Shown here piece after piece: positions 7,049 to 14,687 of a stretch of DNA of 22,500 nt (positions are counted from its first letter, which is position 1; every line of letters begins with the position of its first letter). This stretch comes from Akkermansiaceae bacterium UBA5020 (GTDB lineage: Bacteria > Verrucomicrobiota > Verrucomicrobiia > Verrucomicrobiales > DEV007): assembly GCA_002396885.1 (NCBI GenBank), contig DGXY01000015.1:1-22500 (forward strand). Direction: 5' to 3'. The position numbers were made by a program, and so were the translations under genes. The notes under the pieces were generated by a model, which ran no database searches, had not been told where the DNA came from, and saw nothing but the letters and a program-made list of their open reading frames with translations.

Positions 7049-8173
7049 ATGAAGGAACTCCGTATCGCCATCGTCGGCCACCGATTCATGGGCCGCGCCC
7101 ATTCGAATGCCTGGAACCAGGTCGCGAAGTTTTTTGATCCCGCCGCCCGACCTGTCATGCAGGTCGCCTGTGGCCGGGACGAGGCCGGTTTGCGCGCCTT
7201 TGCCGACCGCTGGGGCTGGCGTGAAATTGCGACCGACTGGCGCGAGGTCTTGAAACGCGACGACATCGACGCGATCGACATCGCCACCCCGACCTACCTC
7301 CATGCCGAGATGGCGATCGCCGCAGCCGAGGCCGGCAAACACGTCTTTTGCGAAAAGCCTTTCGCCAACAGTCTCGCCGAGGGCGAGGCCATGCTCGCCG
7401 CTGCCGAAAGAGCGGGCGTGGTGCACTATCTGAACCACAATTACCGTCGCTGTCCCGCGGTCCTCCTTGCGAAACGGATGATCGACGAGGGCGAGATCGG
7501 CGAGATCTACCACTGGCGCGGGGCCTATCAGCAGAGTTGGCTCTTGAATCCCCAGCATCCCCTCGACTGGAAGCTGCGCAAAGCCTCCGCCGCGGCCGGT
7601 CCGCTCTGGGACCTCGGTTCGCACGCGATCGATCTCGCCCACTTTCTCGTCGGCGACTTCTCCGAGATCGATTGCCGGGGCAAACAATTCACGAAGGAGC
7701 GCCCTCTCGCCGAAGATCCTTCCAAGACCGGCGAGGTCGAGGTCGAGTGCGCCGCGCTCATGACCGGTGAATTTGCCAACGGTGCCCTCGCCACGATCGA
7801 GACGACCCGCTATGCCACCGGGCGCCGCAACCGTCACACCTTCGAGATCTACGGCAGCAAGGGCGCGATCACCTGGGACATGGAGGACATGAACCGGCTC
7901 CAGTTTTACTCTGAGGGCGATCCGGAGGACCGACGCGGCTTCCGCGATATCCTCGTCACCGAGAGCTGCCACGACTACGTCGGCAAGTGGTGGCCTCCGG
8001 GGCACATCATCGGCTACGAGCACGCCTTCGTGCACGCCGCGATCGACTTCCTCGACGCCTGTGCCAAGGGCGGATCGGTGGAACCCAATTTCCGCGACGG
8101 GGTGAAGAGCCTGAAAGTCCTCGAAGCCGCCGCTGCCTCGATGGAGAGCGGGCGGCGCGTGAAGATTGGGTGA
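7049..8173 (+). CDS. Gfo/Idh/MocA-family NAD(P)-dependent oxidoreductase
   Basis: A 374-residue oxidoreductase of the glucose-fructose oxidoreductase/inositol dehydrogenase family, which acts on sugars and related polyols. The Rossmann N-terminus reads VGHRFMGRAHSNAW (9-22). The second glycine of GxGxxG is replaced (GHRFMG), as in a subfamily with FMGKAHSNAY-type starts. The family EKP motif is at 102-104 with Lys103 as the expected catalytic lysine. The C-terminal domain has GPLWDLGSHAIDLAHFL, with Asp188 and His192 as substrate-site residues. No signal peptide is seen, so it is probably cytoplasmic. The ATG at 7049 is chosen because the earlier in-frame GTG at 6965 adds a basic, unfamily-like stretch. 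Substrate unknown; such genes are very abundant in Verrucomicrobia. It converges on the next gene with a 12-bp gap. Confidence 0.93.
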   Translation: MKELRIAIVGHRFMGRAHSNAWNQVAKFFDPAARPVMQVACGRDEAGLRAFADRWGWREIATDWREVLKRDDIDAIDIATPTYLHAEMAIAAAEAGKHVFCEKPFANSLAEGEAMLAAAERAGVVHYLNHNYRRCPAVLLAKRMIDEGEIGEIYHWRGAYQQSWLLNPQHPLDWKLRKASAAAGPLWDLGSHAIDLAHFLVGDFSEIDCRGKQFTKERPLAEDPSKTGEVEVECAALMTGEFANGALATIETTRYATGRRNRHTFEIYGSKGAITWDMEDMNRLQFYSEGDPEDRRGFRDILVTESCHDYVGKWWPPGHIIGYEHAFVHAAIDFLDACAKGGSVEPNFRDGVKSLKVLEAAAASMESGRRVKIG

Positions 8174-8185
8174 ACGGGGCTTGCC

Positions 8186-9238
8186 TCAGGATTCCGCACG
8201 CCGGAAGTATCGCAGCACCCAAATCAGGAAACCGAAGGTCGGCAGCATCGCCCCGATCATCAGCACCACCATGCGCGACGGAGTGTAGATTTCTTTCGAC
8301 ATCGTGACCAGATCCCCGAGATCCTTCTCGGGAATGCCCATTTGTTTGAAAAACATCTCCCAATCGATCCCGCTCATGGCGCTGAAGCCGAACCAAACCC
8401 CCGCCACGAGCGCGAGAACGGCGAGGATCCAGGCGGCGATTTGACGGCGATAGCTGCCCCACGCGACGTAGGCCCAAACGAAGGGGATGAGGAGCCAAGC
8501 ATACTTGAGCGGCCCGTCGGGAAGAAAGGCTTTCATCAAAGGGGACTGCATCAGGAAAAGGTAAGGCAATGAGCATGCGGCAAAGAGGGCGGCGGCGATC
8601 GTCATGCCAATGAGCGGGGCAGGTTGGCGGTCGGTCCAGCGCACCTTGCGGTCGCGGGATTCGTAGGTGCGGCGGACATCGTCCCCCCATTGCAGCCAAA
8701 GGATCACGGTGGGGAGCGCGATCAGAAAGATGAGGATCATCACGAAGTAGATCACCATGATGACCGTGAAGATCCCGTCCATTTCCGGCATCGCCGCCTC
8801 ACTGGGCGAGGACTTCGCGGCCTTTTCCATCGTCCGCCCCATCATGTCCTTGATGCCGCCCATCATCACCGAGAGCGAGATCAACATCGTGATGCCCATG
8901 AAAACCCATCCCCACCCGAGGGTCAGGGCGAAGGGGCGAGCCCAACGGCGATAGGTGATGCAGCCGTAAGCGACGGCGAGGAAAAGGAGCCCGAGGCCCC
9001 CGTAAAAGACGAGATTGATGAGCGAGGCGGTCCACATCATGTCCTGCATCCCCGCCAGTTCGCTCATGGCCTTGGGATCGGCTTTGGCGATCTGTTGCAT
9101 CGCGAAGGTTTGGAAGAGGGTGAGGAATCCCGCGCCCACCATCATCAATCCGGTAAGCCCGAGAAGAATCCCAGTGGCGAGAATGGCTCCATTCTTCGGA
9201 CGGAACTCGGCCTTGGGGGCGGGGGAAAGTTCATTCAT
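8186..9238 (-). CDS. Polytopic membrane protein of unknown function
   Basis: A 350-residue hydrophobic protein that I do not recognise. About eight membrane segments can be read. They start near residue 18 (GAILATGILLGLTGLMMVGA) and include FYGGLGLLFLAVAYG, WGWVFMGITMLISL, a double segment around VIYFVMILIFLIALPTVILW, PLIGMTIAAALFAAC, YAWLLIPFVWAYVAWG, AAWILAVLALVAGVWFG, and MVVLMIGAMLPTFGFLIWVL near the C-terminus. A Met- and Lys-rich soluble loop lies around 120-160. Nothing suggests a catalytic site; the arrangement does not match a transporter family I know. The ATG at 9238 is preferred over longer frames because the extension would run into the promoter region of the divergent gene at 9331. 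No Shine-Dalgarno is seen. Confidence 0.75.
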   Translation of the reverse strand: MNELSPAPKAEFRPKNGAILATGILLGLTGLMMVGAGFLTLFQTFAMQQIAKADPKAMSELAGMQDMMWTASLINLVFYGGLGLLFLAVAYGCITYRRWARPFALTLGWGWVFMGITMLISLSVMMGGIKDMMGRTMEKAAKSSPSEAAMPEMDGIFTVIMVIYFVMILIFLIALPTVILWLQWGDDVRRTYESRDRKVRWTDRQPAPLIGMTIAAALFAACSLPYLFLMQSPLMKAFLPDGPLKYAWLLIPFVWAYVAWGSYRRQIAAWILAVLALVAGVWFGFSAMSGIDWEMFFKQMGIPEKDLGDLVTMSKEIYTPSRMVVLMIGAMLPTFGFLIWVLRYFRRAES

Positions 9239-9246
9239 GACTTTGG

Positions 9247-9275
9247 AGACTAGGGAGTGGCTTTTGCCTTGTAAA
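9247..9275 (-). promoter_or_regulatory. Candidate leaderless promoter of the membrane protein gene
   Basis: On the minus strand, TTTACA (9275-9270) and TAGTCT (9252-9247) are 17 bases apart. Eight bases then separate the -10 box from the ATG at 9238, so transcription would begin at or next to the start codon. The -35 match is 5/6 and the -10 match 3/6 (T1, A2, T6). Confidence 0.4.
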
Positions 9276-9293
9276 GAGATTCGGCACGAAGGA

Positions 9294-9322
9294 TTGCCAG
9301 ATCTTTCCGGATCTGTCACGCT
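9294..9322 (+). promoter_or_regulatory. Candidate leaderless promoter of the DinB-like gene
   Basis: TTGCCA (9294-9299) and CACGCT (9317-9322) are 17 bases apart, and eight bases lead to the ATG at 9331. The -35 is reasonable (TTG core), the -10 poor. Spacing mirrors the divergent promoter for the gene at 9238. Confidence 0.25.
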
Positions 9323-9330
9323 CCGTCGTT

Positions 9331-9780
9331 ATGTCGCTCGCCACTGTTCTTGCCTCCCGCTTTGATCGATCCTTCGCCCTTTATCGGGACTTTGCCGAAT
9401 CTCTGGAGGAGTCCAGCCTCACTGAAAAACTCCCCGGTCTGCCCTCGAATCCGATCGGTCTGCAACTTTGGTGCGTCGTGGGGGCACGGGAGAGCTACGC
9501 GAGGGCGATCCGGGCCGGGAGTTGGGCGGGATTCGCCTGTTCTCTCGCTTCACCGATGGAAAAGGTCCCGGTGACCGATGCCCTGGCTCGTTCCGCCGAC
9601 GAAGTGCGGCTCGTCCTCGACGGGATCGACGCTTGCTCCGAAACGCAGGGGGACCTGCTCCTCGGTCTTCTCGAACATGAATCAGCCCATCAGGGGCAAC
9701 TGATCCGCTACCTCTATGGACTGAGGTTCGCGATCCCGGAGAGCTGGCGGGCGCGTTACGGCCTCAGCGATTCGAGCTGA
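9331..9780 (+). CDS. DinB-like four-helix-bundle protein
   Basis: A 149-residue protein with the look of the DinB/YfiT metal-enzyme superfamily. Near the C-terminus, LLEHESAHQGQLIRYLYGL contains the HxxxH pair followed by the typical GQL, then the closing FAIPESWRARYGL. In canonical members a third metal-binding histidine sits on the second helix. Here that region reads LWCVVGARESYARAI without a histidine, so metal binding may be altered or absent. Family members are mostly metal-dependent thiol transferases or uncharacterised stress proteins; the specific reaction cannot be told. It is divergent from the membrane protein gene and converges with the methyltransferase gene (24-bp gap). Confidence 0.8.
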   Translation: MSLATVLASRFDRSFALYRDFAESLEESSLTEKLPGLPSNPIGLQLWCVVGARESYARAIRAGSWAGFACSLASPMEKVPVTDALARSADEVRLVLDGIDACSETQGDLLLGLLEHESAHQGQLIRYLYGLRFAIPESWRARYGLSDSS

Positions 9781-9804
9781 CCCTCTCGGGTGCGGTTTTC
9801 AACC

Positions 9805-10422
9805 TTACCTCACACAGCGATAGACGAAGGCGGGCGGGAGATTGCGCCAAGCCGTGTGCGTGCGATCAAGGGAGGTGAATCGTTCGCGGAGGAGTTGGCG
9901 GAAGCGGCGGCTCCCTGGCAGGAGAAGTCCCTGCCAGTAGGCGAAGGTCGCGAATTGCCCCCCTTCGGGAAGCACCTCGAAGGTTGCGGCGAGGATCTCT
10001 TCAGTCAGCGAGGGCGGGAAGGAGGCCCAAGGCAGCCCGCTGAGGATCGCATCAACTTTTTCGATGCCACGCTCGCGACAGAGTTCGGGGACGCGGGTGA
10101 CACAGTCTTCGATCACCTCGACGCTCGGGCAACGGCGGCGGGCGATCGCGGCGAGGGCGGGATCACGTTCGATCGCAAAAAAGCGCGTGTGGCCTTTGAG
10201 CCGGCGGGCGATTTCCTCGGTGACGACGCCGGTGCCGGGGCCGTATTCGATGACGCACTGGACCTGGTCCCAGTCGAGGGTGTCGGCGAGGATGGCGGAC
10301 AGCTCCCCCGAGCTCGGGGCGATCGCGCCGACGTGGGCGGAGCTGCGGAAAAAGGCCTTGAGGAACTGGGCGTGATGCGACAGCGCGTTGTCGGCGGGCG
10401 CGGTTTCGGAAGTGGAATCCAT
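9805..10422 (-). CDS. Phospholipid N-methyltransferase-like SAM methyltransferase
   Basis: A 205-residue class I methyltransferase. SAM motif I is EYGPGTG at 59-65, an acidic residue after the second strand lies in AIERDP (83-88), and SGLPWASFP (127-135) is in the motif IV position. The N-terminal FLKAFFRSSAHVGAIAPSS and the C-terminal half (FAYWQGLLLPGSRRFRQLL, then RNLPPAFVYRC) match the PmtA/COG3963 phospholipid N-methyltransferase group, related to the KsgA fold. These enzymes methylate phosphatidylethanolamine toward phosphatidylcholine; a small-molecule or rRNA target is not excluded. It is the last gene of the minus-strand cluster, 69 bp after the kinase-like gene. A membrane-lipid role fits the glycosyltransferase at the head of the cluster. 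Confidence 0.85.
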   Translation of the reverse strand: MDSTSETAPADNALSHHAQFLKAFFRSSAHVGAIAPSSGELSAILADTLDWDQVQCVIEYGPGTGVVTEEIARRLKGHTRFFAIERDPALAAIARRRCPSVEVIEDCVTRVPELCRERGIEKVDAILSGLPWASFPPSLTEEILAATFEVLPEGGQFATFAYWQGLLLPGSRRFRQLLRERFTSLDRTHTAWRNLPPAFVYRCVR

Positions 10423-10491
10423 GAACTAGCTGGCGGAGAAATCGGTTCGGAGTGGCGTGGCTCCGAGGGGCGGAACTCGGGGTAGCTTGCC

Positions 10492-11520
10492 TCAAGTGTT
10501 GGTTTTTGCCAGTGAAACGTCGAGGTTCATGCGGACGAGCTGGCCCATCGTTTCGCAGCCGGCGAAAGCGGAGGTCTCGTGGTAGAGATTGAGACCGTCG
10601 CGCAGGCGCAAAACATGCTCCTCGGGGGCGATCTCGTCGCGGCACATCGGCTCCCAGAGGGCGGCGAGGCGATTGTGGGCGATCTGGCAACGCCGCTCGA
10701 TGAGGGTGCGCTCCTCGTCCTGGTATTGCCGCATCGTCAGGTAGTTAAGCCGGGTCGTGCAGAGTTCCACGACGGGCTGGTTTTCGGGAAAGGTCTGGGG
10801 CAGATACATTTCCTTGGACCCTTCGTAACACTGCTGGTCGAAGTCGATCGCCCGCACTCGGTATTGGGCATCCTCGAAGTCGGGTGTGATGTCGACGACG
10901 TAGTTGTAGGCCCTCATATCGCCGAGGAGGCGGATGAAACTGCGCTCGTTGAATTTCACGAACTCCTTCGCGACCCGGACGCGGTTCGTCTCGGGACGAT
11001 CAAAATACTGGTGGATGAAGACATCGCCGGGCACGCCGGCGATGTGCTCCTCGATGAGGGTGTTGCCGTTGACGAGGTAGTTGATGCGGTTCGGCGAGAG
11101 GACGTGCTCGAGCTCGAGTCCGTAGATGCGCGAGGCGTCCGCGATCTTCACGTAGAAGTGATCGTAGTTGTCGTTGAACTGGTTGACGATGCGGATCCGG
11201 AAGGGCCGCGAATTCCCGAAGTCGCAGAAGTCGACCCGCTCGAGGACGAGGTGTTCGCGCGAGCGGAGCTCGTTCGTTTTCAGCAGGGAATAGATCTGGA
11301 TGAGATGTCGCGAGAGTTCTTTTCGAATGCCCGGCTCGTAGAAAGCCGTCTTCCACAAGGTGTCCTGGCCCTCGCGGTCGTAGAGGGGAAAGAGCTGCGA
11401 AAAGCGGTGCAGTTCCTCATAGATCGGGGGGACCTGGAGGAGGCGTCCGTATTCCTGCAGATAGGGCAACAGGGTGACTCCGACCGGGTAGAACTTTTTC
11501 TTTTTGAGCTCGAAATTCAC
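10492..11520 (-). CDS. Uncharacterised protein with kinase-like fold features
   Basis: A 342-residue protein that I do not recognise by name. The order of motifs suggests a divergent protein-kinase-like fold. FYVKIAD holds a Lys at 125 (VAIK-like strand), GLELEH an acidic residue at 136-138 (helix C), TLIEEHIAGVPGD (154-166) resembles a hinge, LLGDMRAYNYVV has Asp201 and Asn206 (catalytic-loop-like, compare GDLHPGN), and AIDFDQQ has Asp226 (DFG-like). A basic N-terminus (MNFELKKKKF) and ~100 residues of helix precede this. Substrate and activity are unknown; a pseudokinase is possible. The start is GTG at 11520, supported by GAGGA six bases upstream, one of the few clear Shine-Dalgarno sites here. 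It lies between a nucleotide pyrophosphohydrolase and a methyltransferase gene. Confidence 0.75.
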   Translation of the reverse strand: MNFELKKKKFYPVGVTLLPYLQEYGRLLQVPPIYEELHRFSQLFPLYDREGQDTLWKTAFYEPGIRKELSRHLIQIYSLLKTNELRSREHLVLERVDFCDFGNSRPFRIRIVNQFNDNYDHFYVKIADASRIYGLELEHVLSPNRINYLVNGNTLIEEHIAGVPGDVFIHQYFDRPETNRVRVAKEFVKFNERSFIRLLGDMRAYNYVVDITPDFEDAQYRVRAIDFDQQCYEGSKEMYLPQTFPENQPVVELCTTRLNYLTMRQYQDEERTLIERRCQIAHNRLAALWEPMCRDEIAPEEHVLRLRDGLNLYHETSAFAGCETMGQLVRMNLDVSLAKTNT

Positions 11521-11706
11521 GACGTGTCCTCGACGGGAGTATCGCCCCGAGCGCGCCGATGGAAAGAGGGAATTACCTCTCCGGTCAATCGCTTCTCCGG
11601 CGATCTCCCGAGCCTCCCGTCCATCCGCTTGCAGAGCAGCCGGAGCTGGATTCCCATCGGAAGAGAGCGTTTTGTCTTGTTGGCAAAAGCGCCGGTTCGG
11701 AACCCT
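11521..11706. other. Intergenic gap inside the minus-strand cluster
   Basis: This 186-bp stretch lies between the pyrophosphohydrolase stop and the kinase-like GTG. I see no gene. On the minus strand it holds the GAGGA Shine-Dalgarno at 11531-11527 and a TTGACC box near 11588 without a good -10. A separate promoter for the last two genes is possible. Confidence 0.3.
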
Positions 11707-12057
11707 TCAAAGCTCGTTGTATTTCGCCGCGCTGCCGCGGGCCTTTTCGACCGGATATTTGGCGGCGTTTTTCGCGAGTTTGGCTTCCATCGCGTCAGCG
11801 AGGTCGATGCCGAGATTGTCGGCGAGTTCGGTCAGGTAAATCGCGATGTCGGCGATTTCCTCGCTGATCGCTTCCCGATGCGATTCCACCCGGGCCGTGA
11901 CTTCCTCGGGATTCTTCCAGAGAAAATGCTCGAGGAGTTCACTGGCTTCAAGGGAGATGGCGATGGCCATGTCCTTGGGATTGTGAAACGGGGCCCAGTC
12001 GCGCTCGTCGCGAAAGGCGCGGATCTTTTCGAGGAGGGCGTCGGGGAGAGCGCTCAT
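11707..12057 (-). CDS. MazG-like nucleotide pyrophosphohydrolase (dCTPase type)
   Basis: A 116-residue all-alpha NTP pyrophosphohydrolase, close in pattern to the DCTPP1/RS21-C6 group that hydrolyses dCTP and modified dNTPs to monophosphates. Visible hallmarks are RAFRDERDWAPFHNPKD (13-29), the metal-binding ExxE in EASELLEHF (37-45), EEIADIAIYL with the ExxD pair at 67 and 70, and the C-terminal KLAKNAAKYPVEKARGSA. Length agrees with the family. The ATG at 12057 is chosen. The next ATG upstream at 12117 would overlap the preceding gene by 38 bp and add a non-conserved stretch. It follows the 127-aa gene by 22 bp, so the two are probably co-transcribed. House-cleaning of nucleotide pools is the inferred role. 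Confidence 0.92.
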   Translation of the reverse strand: MSALPDALLEKIRAFRDERDWAPFHNPKDMAIAISLEASELLEHFLWKNPEEVTARVESHREAISEEIADIAIYLTELADNLGIDLADAMEAKLAKNAAKYPVEKARGSAAKYNEL

Positions 12058-12079
12058 GAGCCGGTCGCGTGTGAGCCAC

Positions 12080-12463
12080 TCAGAACTGGTCTCCGTCTCC
12101 GGGTTCCTCGTAGTCATCGTCGGCGGCGAGATCGATCACCGTTTCGGACGGCGCGCACTCGAAGTATTCGAAGAAGTCGTTAAGGCTGCGGATGGATGGC
12201 CAATCCTGCTCGTCCGTCCACCACGATCCGAATTCGCTCGTGGCGATGTCGAGGTAGTAGGCTTCGAGGAGATCAGTCGTGGTGTGCGCGTCGAGGCGCT
12301 CGTTGAAATCGACGAGATAGACCGTCTGGATAAAGATCTGGTTTTCATCTTCGACCGGATCGCTGTCGAGTTGATTGAGCCAGGCCGCGAATTTCCAGGT
12401 CGGCCGCACGATGAAGGCGCAGCGATCGATGTAGACGAAATCTTCCTCGTAGAGTTCAGACAT
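12080..12463 (-). CDS. Acidic conserved-looking hypothetical protein
   Basis: A 127-residue acidic protein of unknown function. It starts MSELYEEDFVYIDRCAFIVRP, followed by WKFAAWLNQL, a QTVYLVDF strand, a helix with LLEAYYLDIATSEFG, and an aromatic patch SWWTDEQDWP. It ends in a highly acidic tail (DLAADDDYEEPGDGD). No signal peptide, membrane helix or catalytic motif is visible, so it is probably a small cytoplasmic protein. It begins 19 bp after the glycosyltransferase stop and ends 22 bp before the pyrophosphohydrolase, so it is very likely part of the same transcript. Biased codon use continuous with its neighbours supports it as a real gene. Confidence 0.75.
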   Translation of the reverse strand: MSELYEEDFVYIDRCAFIVRPTWKFAAWLNQLDSDPVEDENQIFIQTVYLVDFNERLDAHTTTDLLEAYYLDIATSEFGSWWTDEQDWPSIRSLNDFFEYFECAPSETVIDLAADDDYEEPGDGDQF

Positions 12464-12482
12464 GAGAAGGATGGTCGGTCTG

Positions 12483-14624
12483 TTAGGGTCTGGCCGAAGC
12501 GCCGGGCGGAAGAGGGCGGGCGATGGGATGACAGCCAATACGCCCGGAAGAGAGGGGGCGCAAGGAGCGGGCTGCAATGCCACGGCCCGGGGCAACGGCG
12601 GCGAGGTTGGCACCGAGCGAGGCGCGCCGTCCCGCGAGAGACCGGGGTGCAGAGGCGCGAAGGGCCGGTTTGAGCGCCGCTGTCGGCGGGGGTGCGGCGA
12701 CGATGGAAACGGGCGGCGACTTGACTAAAGAGCGTTGCATCCGCGACCGCAACCGGTCGAGTCGGGCGGGCGGTTGGGGACGGGAAAGCAAGGTCCGGCC
12801 TGCGGGAGAGCGCTCCGCGCCCGCCTGATGGAGTCTGGTCTTGTCGATGGCGCGCTCAGCGGCGGTGAGGACACGGCCGCGTCGGGCGAGCAAGGGAATC
12901 CTCGAGGACTCCCCTGTTGGCGTGGGTCTTTCGCTCGCTTTGGCTACGACAGGTGCCGGTGTCGCGTGGAGGCGATGGGGCAGGGCACGCGTTTTGCCGA
13001 GGAGGAATTCGGCCGCGCCGAGGGCCCCGCGATCGCTGGCGCGGACCCGCTGGCGCTCGGGGCGTTCGTGGAAACTGGCGGTGAGGGGCAGGATCGCCGA
13101 GGGAGCCTCTTCGCAGGCGGAATAAATGGCGGCTTCGACCTCGATCCCGGGTGCGATTTCCGCCGCGGCTGGAAGGACTGATTCCACGGATTCGGGGGCA
13201 GTGCCGGTGGCGACCACCTCGGCGGTCTCGATCGTTTCGGGAGCGGTATCGGTCGCAAGGGGTTCGAGCGGTGCGGTGTGAGCCCCGACCGGGCGGTGCG
13301 GCTGGGTCATGGCCCCGCGGCGGAGATCATTGAGGGCCGAAAGCATCGCGAGACCGGGAGCTCCGGCGGGCAGCGGGGTGGCCGTGGCGGAACGATGGAG
13401 GACGCGGGTTTTCGATTTCGAATCGATCTGGTAACGCACTCCCGCCCAGGTGAGACGATTTTGGGTCCAGGTGCTGGCGAGGAGGATCCAATGGAGCGTC
13501 ATCCAGAAAGGCGTGAGCATGTGCTCGAGCCAGCCCGCTGCAACGAGCTTCTGGCGAATGCCATTTTCCTTGAAGAGCGAGAGATAGACCTGCTGCCGCG
13601 CGAGGGTGCGGAACTGGTCGATGACATAGGCTGCGGCGACGGGGATCCAGGCATAGAAATACCCGTAGACGAGCGCGGCGACGATGGTGGCGGCCCCGAG
13701 CACGTAAAAGCCGAGGACGAAGTTCACCCCGGTGTAGAGGATGGGGCTGAAGAATTTCACCTGCGTGTATTGGCGACGCACGAATTCAAAGAAGGTGCTC
13801 CAGGTGAAGTCGATCGGTGTCGGGAGGATGAGCGAGCGGACAAAGGCGATCTTTCGCCCCGTCGCCCGAGCCGCCTTCGAGAGGCGTAAGTCGTCATTGA
13901 GCGAACCGGCGAGGAGATGGGGCACGTCGAGTTCATCAAAAAGCTCGCGGGTCAGGGCCATCGAGCCGCCCCAGAGAACAGTCGACCACTCCGCCCCGCC
14001 CTGGGTCGTTATCGAGGCGTTGATGATGCACGCGAGCTGATTCGGCAGGGTGGGGCGCTTCGGAACGAGCCAGCGGTAGGTCGTGGAGAGTTCGTGGGTG
14101 GCGCGATTGATCGGAGCGGCGAGCCGGGCGAGCCAGTCGGGTCCACAGAGAATGTCCGCGTCGGCAAAGGCGATGATGGCATCGCGCGGGGTAAGATCCG
14201 CGAAAGCGGCGCGCTGATTGTGGACTTTCTGTCCTTCCGTCTCGGCGATGCCTCCACAAACGAGGGTGATCCCGCGGAGGCCGCTCGTCGGGTCGGGATG
14301 GGTCCAGACAGGATGGCGGGCGCTGAGTTCGAGATGCTCGCAGAGCCACCGCGCGACAGGGTCGTCCCAGCTCTCGAAGCAGACGATGACGCGGTAATCC
14401 TTGTAGGTCTGACCAAAGATGGCGTCGAAAAAGCGGGGGGTCGATTGGGGGTCGAAACCCTTCACCGGCACAATGAGAGCGACCGGCTTCTGCGGGCCGA
14501 CGCCGTTCTTCCAACGACGATCCTGGGCACGCCGGGCCATTGAAAATCCGAGAACGCGTGAGGCCGCGATCAGGATCACGAGGAGCCAGACTCCCCAGAA
14601 TGCCAGCAAGTAAGGTTCAATCAT
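12483..14624 (-). CDS. GT2/GT21-like membrane glycosyltransferase with long disordered tail
   Basis: A 713-residue protein. A membrane anchor (about 4-26) precedes a GT-A domain with VALIVPVKGFD (48-58), the metal-binding DAD at 155-157 (FADADILCGPDWL), GGSMALTRELFDEL and NDD at 243-245. The ceramide-glucosyltransferase-type loop reads FVRRQYTQ (281-288) instead of the usual (Q/R)xxRW. Membrane helices follow (about 297-335 and 368-385). This resembles GT21/HpnI-like enzymes that transfer sugars to lipids on the inner membrane. The family normally ends near residue 410 (GVRYQIDSKSKTRVLHR). Here about 300 more residues follow, first Pro/Ala/Thr/Glu-rich, then Arg/Pro/Ala-rich and basic, without recognisable domain. 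The ATG at 14624 was chosen over an in-frame TTG five codons upstream. It heads the minus-strand cluster. Confidence 0.85.
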   Translation of the reverse strand: MIEPYLLAFWGVWLLVILIAASRVLGFSMARRAQDRRWKNGVGPQKPVALIVPVKGFDPQSTPRFFDAIFGQTYKDYRVIVCFESWDDPVARWLCEHLELSARHPVWTHPDPTSGLRGITLVCGGIAETEGQKVHNQRAAFADLTPRDAIIAFADADILCGPDWLARLAAPINRATHELSTTYRWLVPKRPTLPNQLACIINASITTQGGAEWSTVLWGGSMALTRELFDELDVPHLLAGSLNDDLRLSKAARATGRKIAFVRSLILPTPIDFTWSTFFEFVRRQYTQVKFFSPILYTGVNFVLGFYVLGAATIVAALVYGYFYAWIPVAAAYVIDQFRTLARQQVYLSLFKENGIRQKLVAAGWLEHMLTPFWMTLHWILLASTWTQNRLTWAGVRYQIDSKSKTRVLHRSATATPLPAGAPGLAMLSALNDLRRGAMTQPHRPVGAHTAPLEPLATDTAPETIETAEVVATGTAPESVESVLPAAAEIAPGIEVEAAIYSACEEAPSAILPLTASFHERPERQRVRASDRGALGAAEFLLGKTRALPHRLHATPAPVVAKASERPTPTGESSRIPLLARRGRVLTAAERAIDKTRLHQAGAERSPAGRTLLSRPQPPARLDRLRSRMQRSLVKSPPVSIVAAPPPTAALKPALRASAPRSLAGRRASLGANLAAVAPGRGIAARSLRPLSSGRIGCHPIARPLPPGASARP

Positions 14625-14687
14625 GGAAAACCCGTGCAAAATGGGCCGGGGCGTCTAGACTGCAAGCGCTAATGCCCCGTCGACCTC

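Noticed and set aside
12058..12117. Upstream ATG at 12117 for the pyrophosphohydrolase
   Set aside because: The 20-residue extension overlaps the end of the preceding gene by 38 bp and has no family counterpart.
10579..12183. Plus-strand 534-aa open frame
   Set aside because: Antisense to the kinase-like and pyrophosphohydrolase genes, both of which have better codon and motif support.
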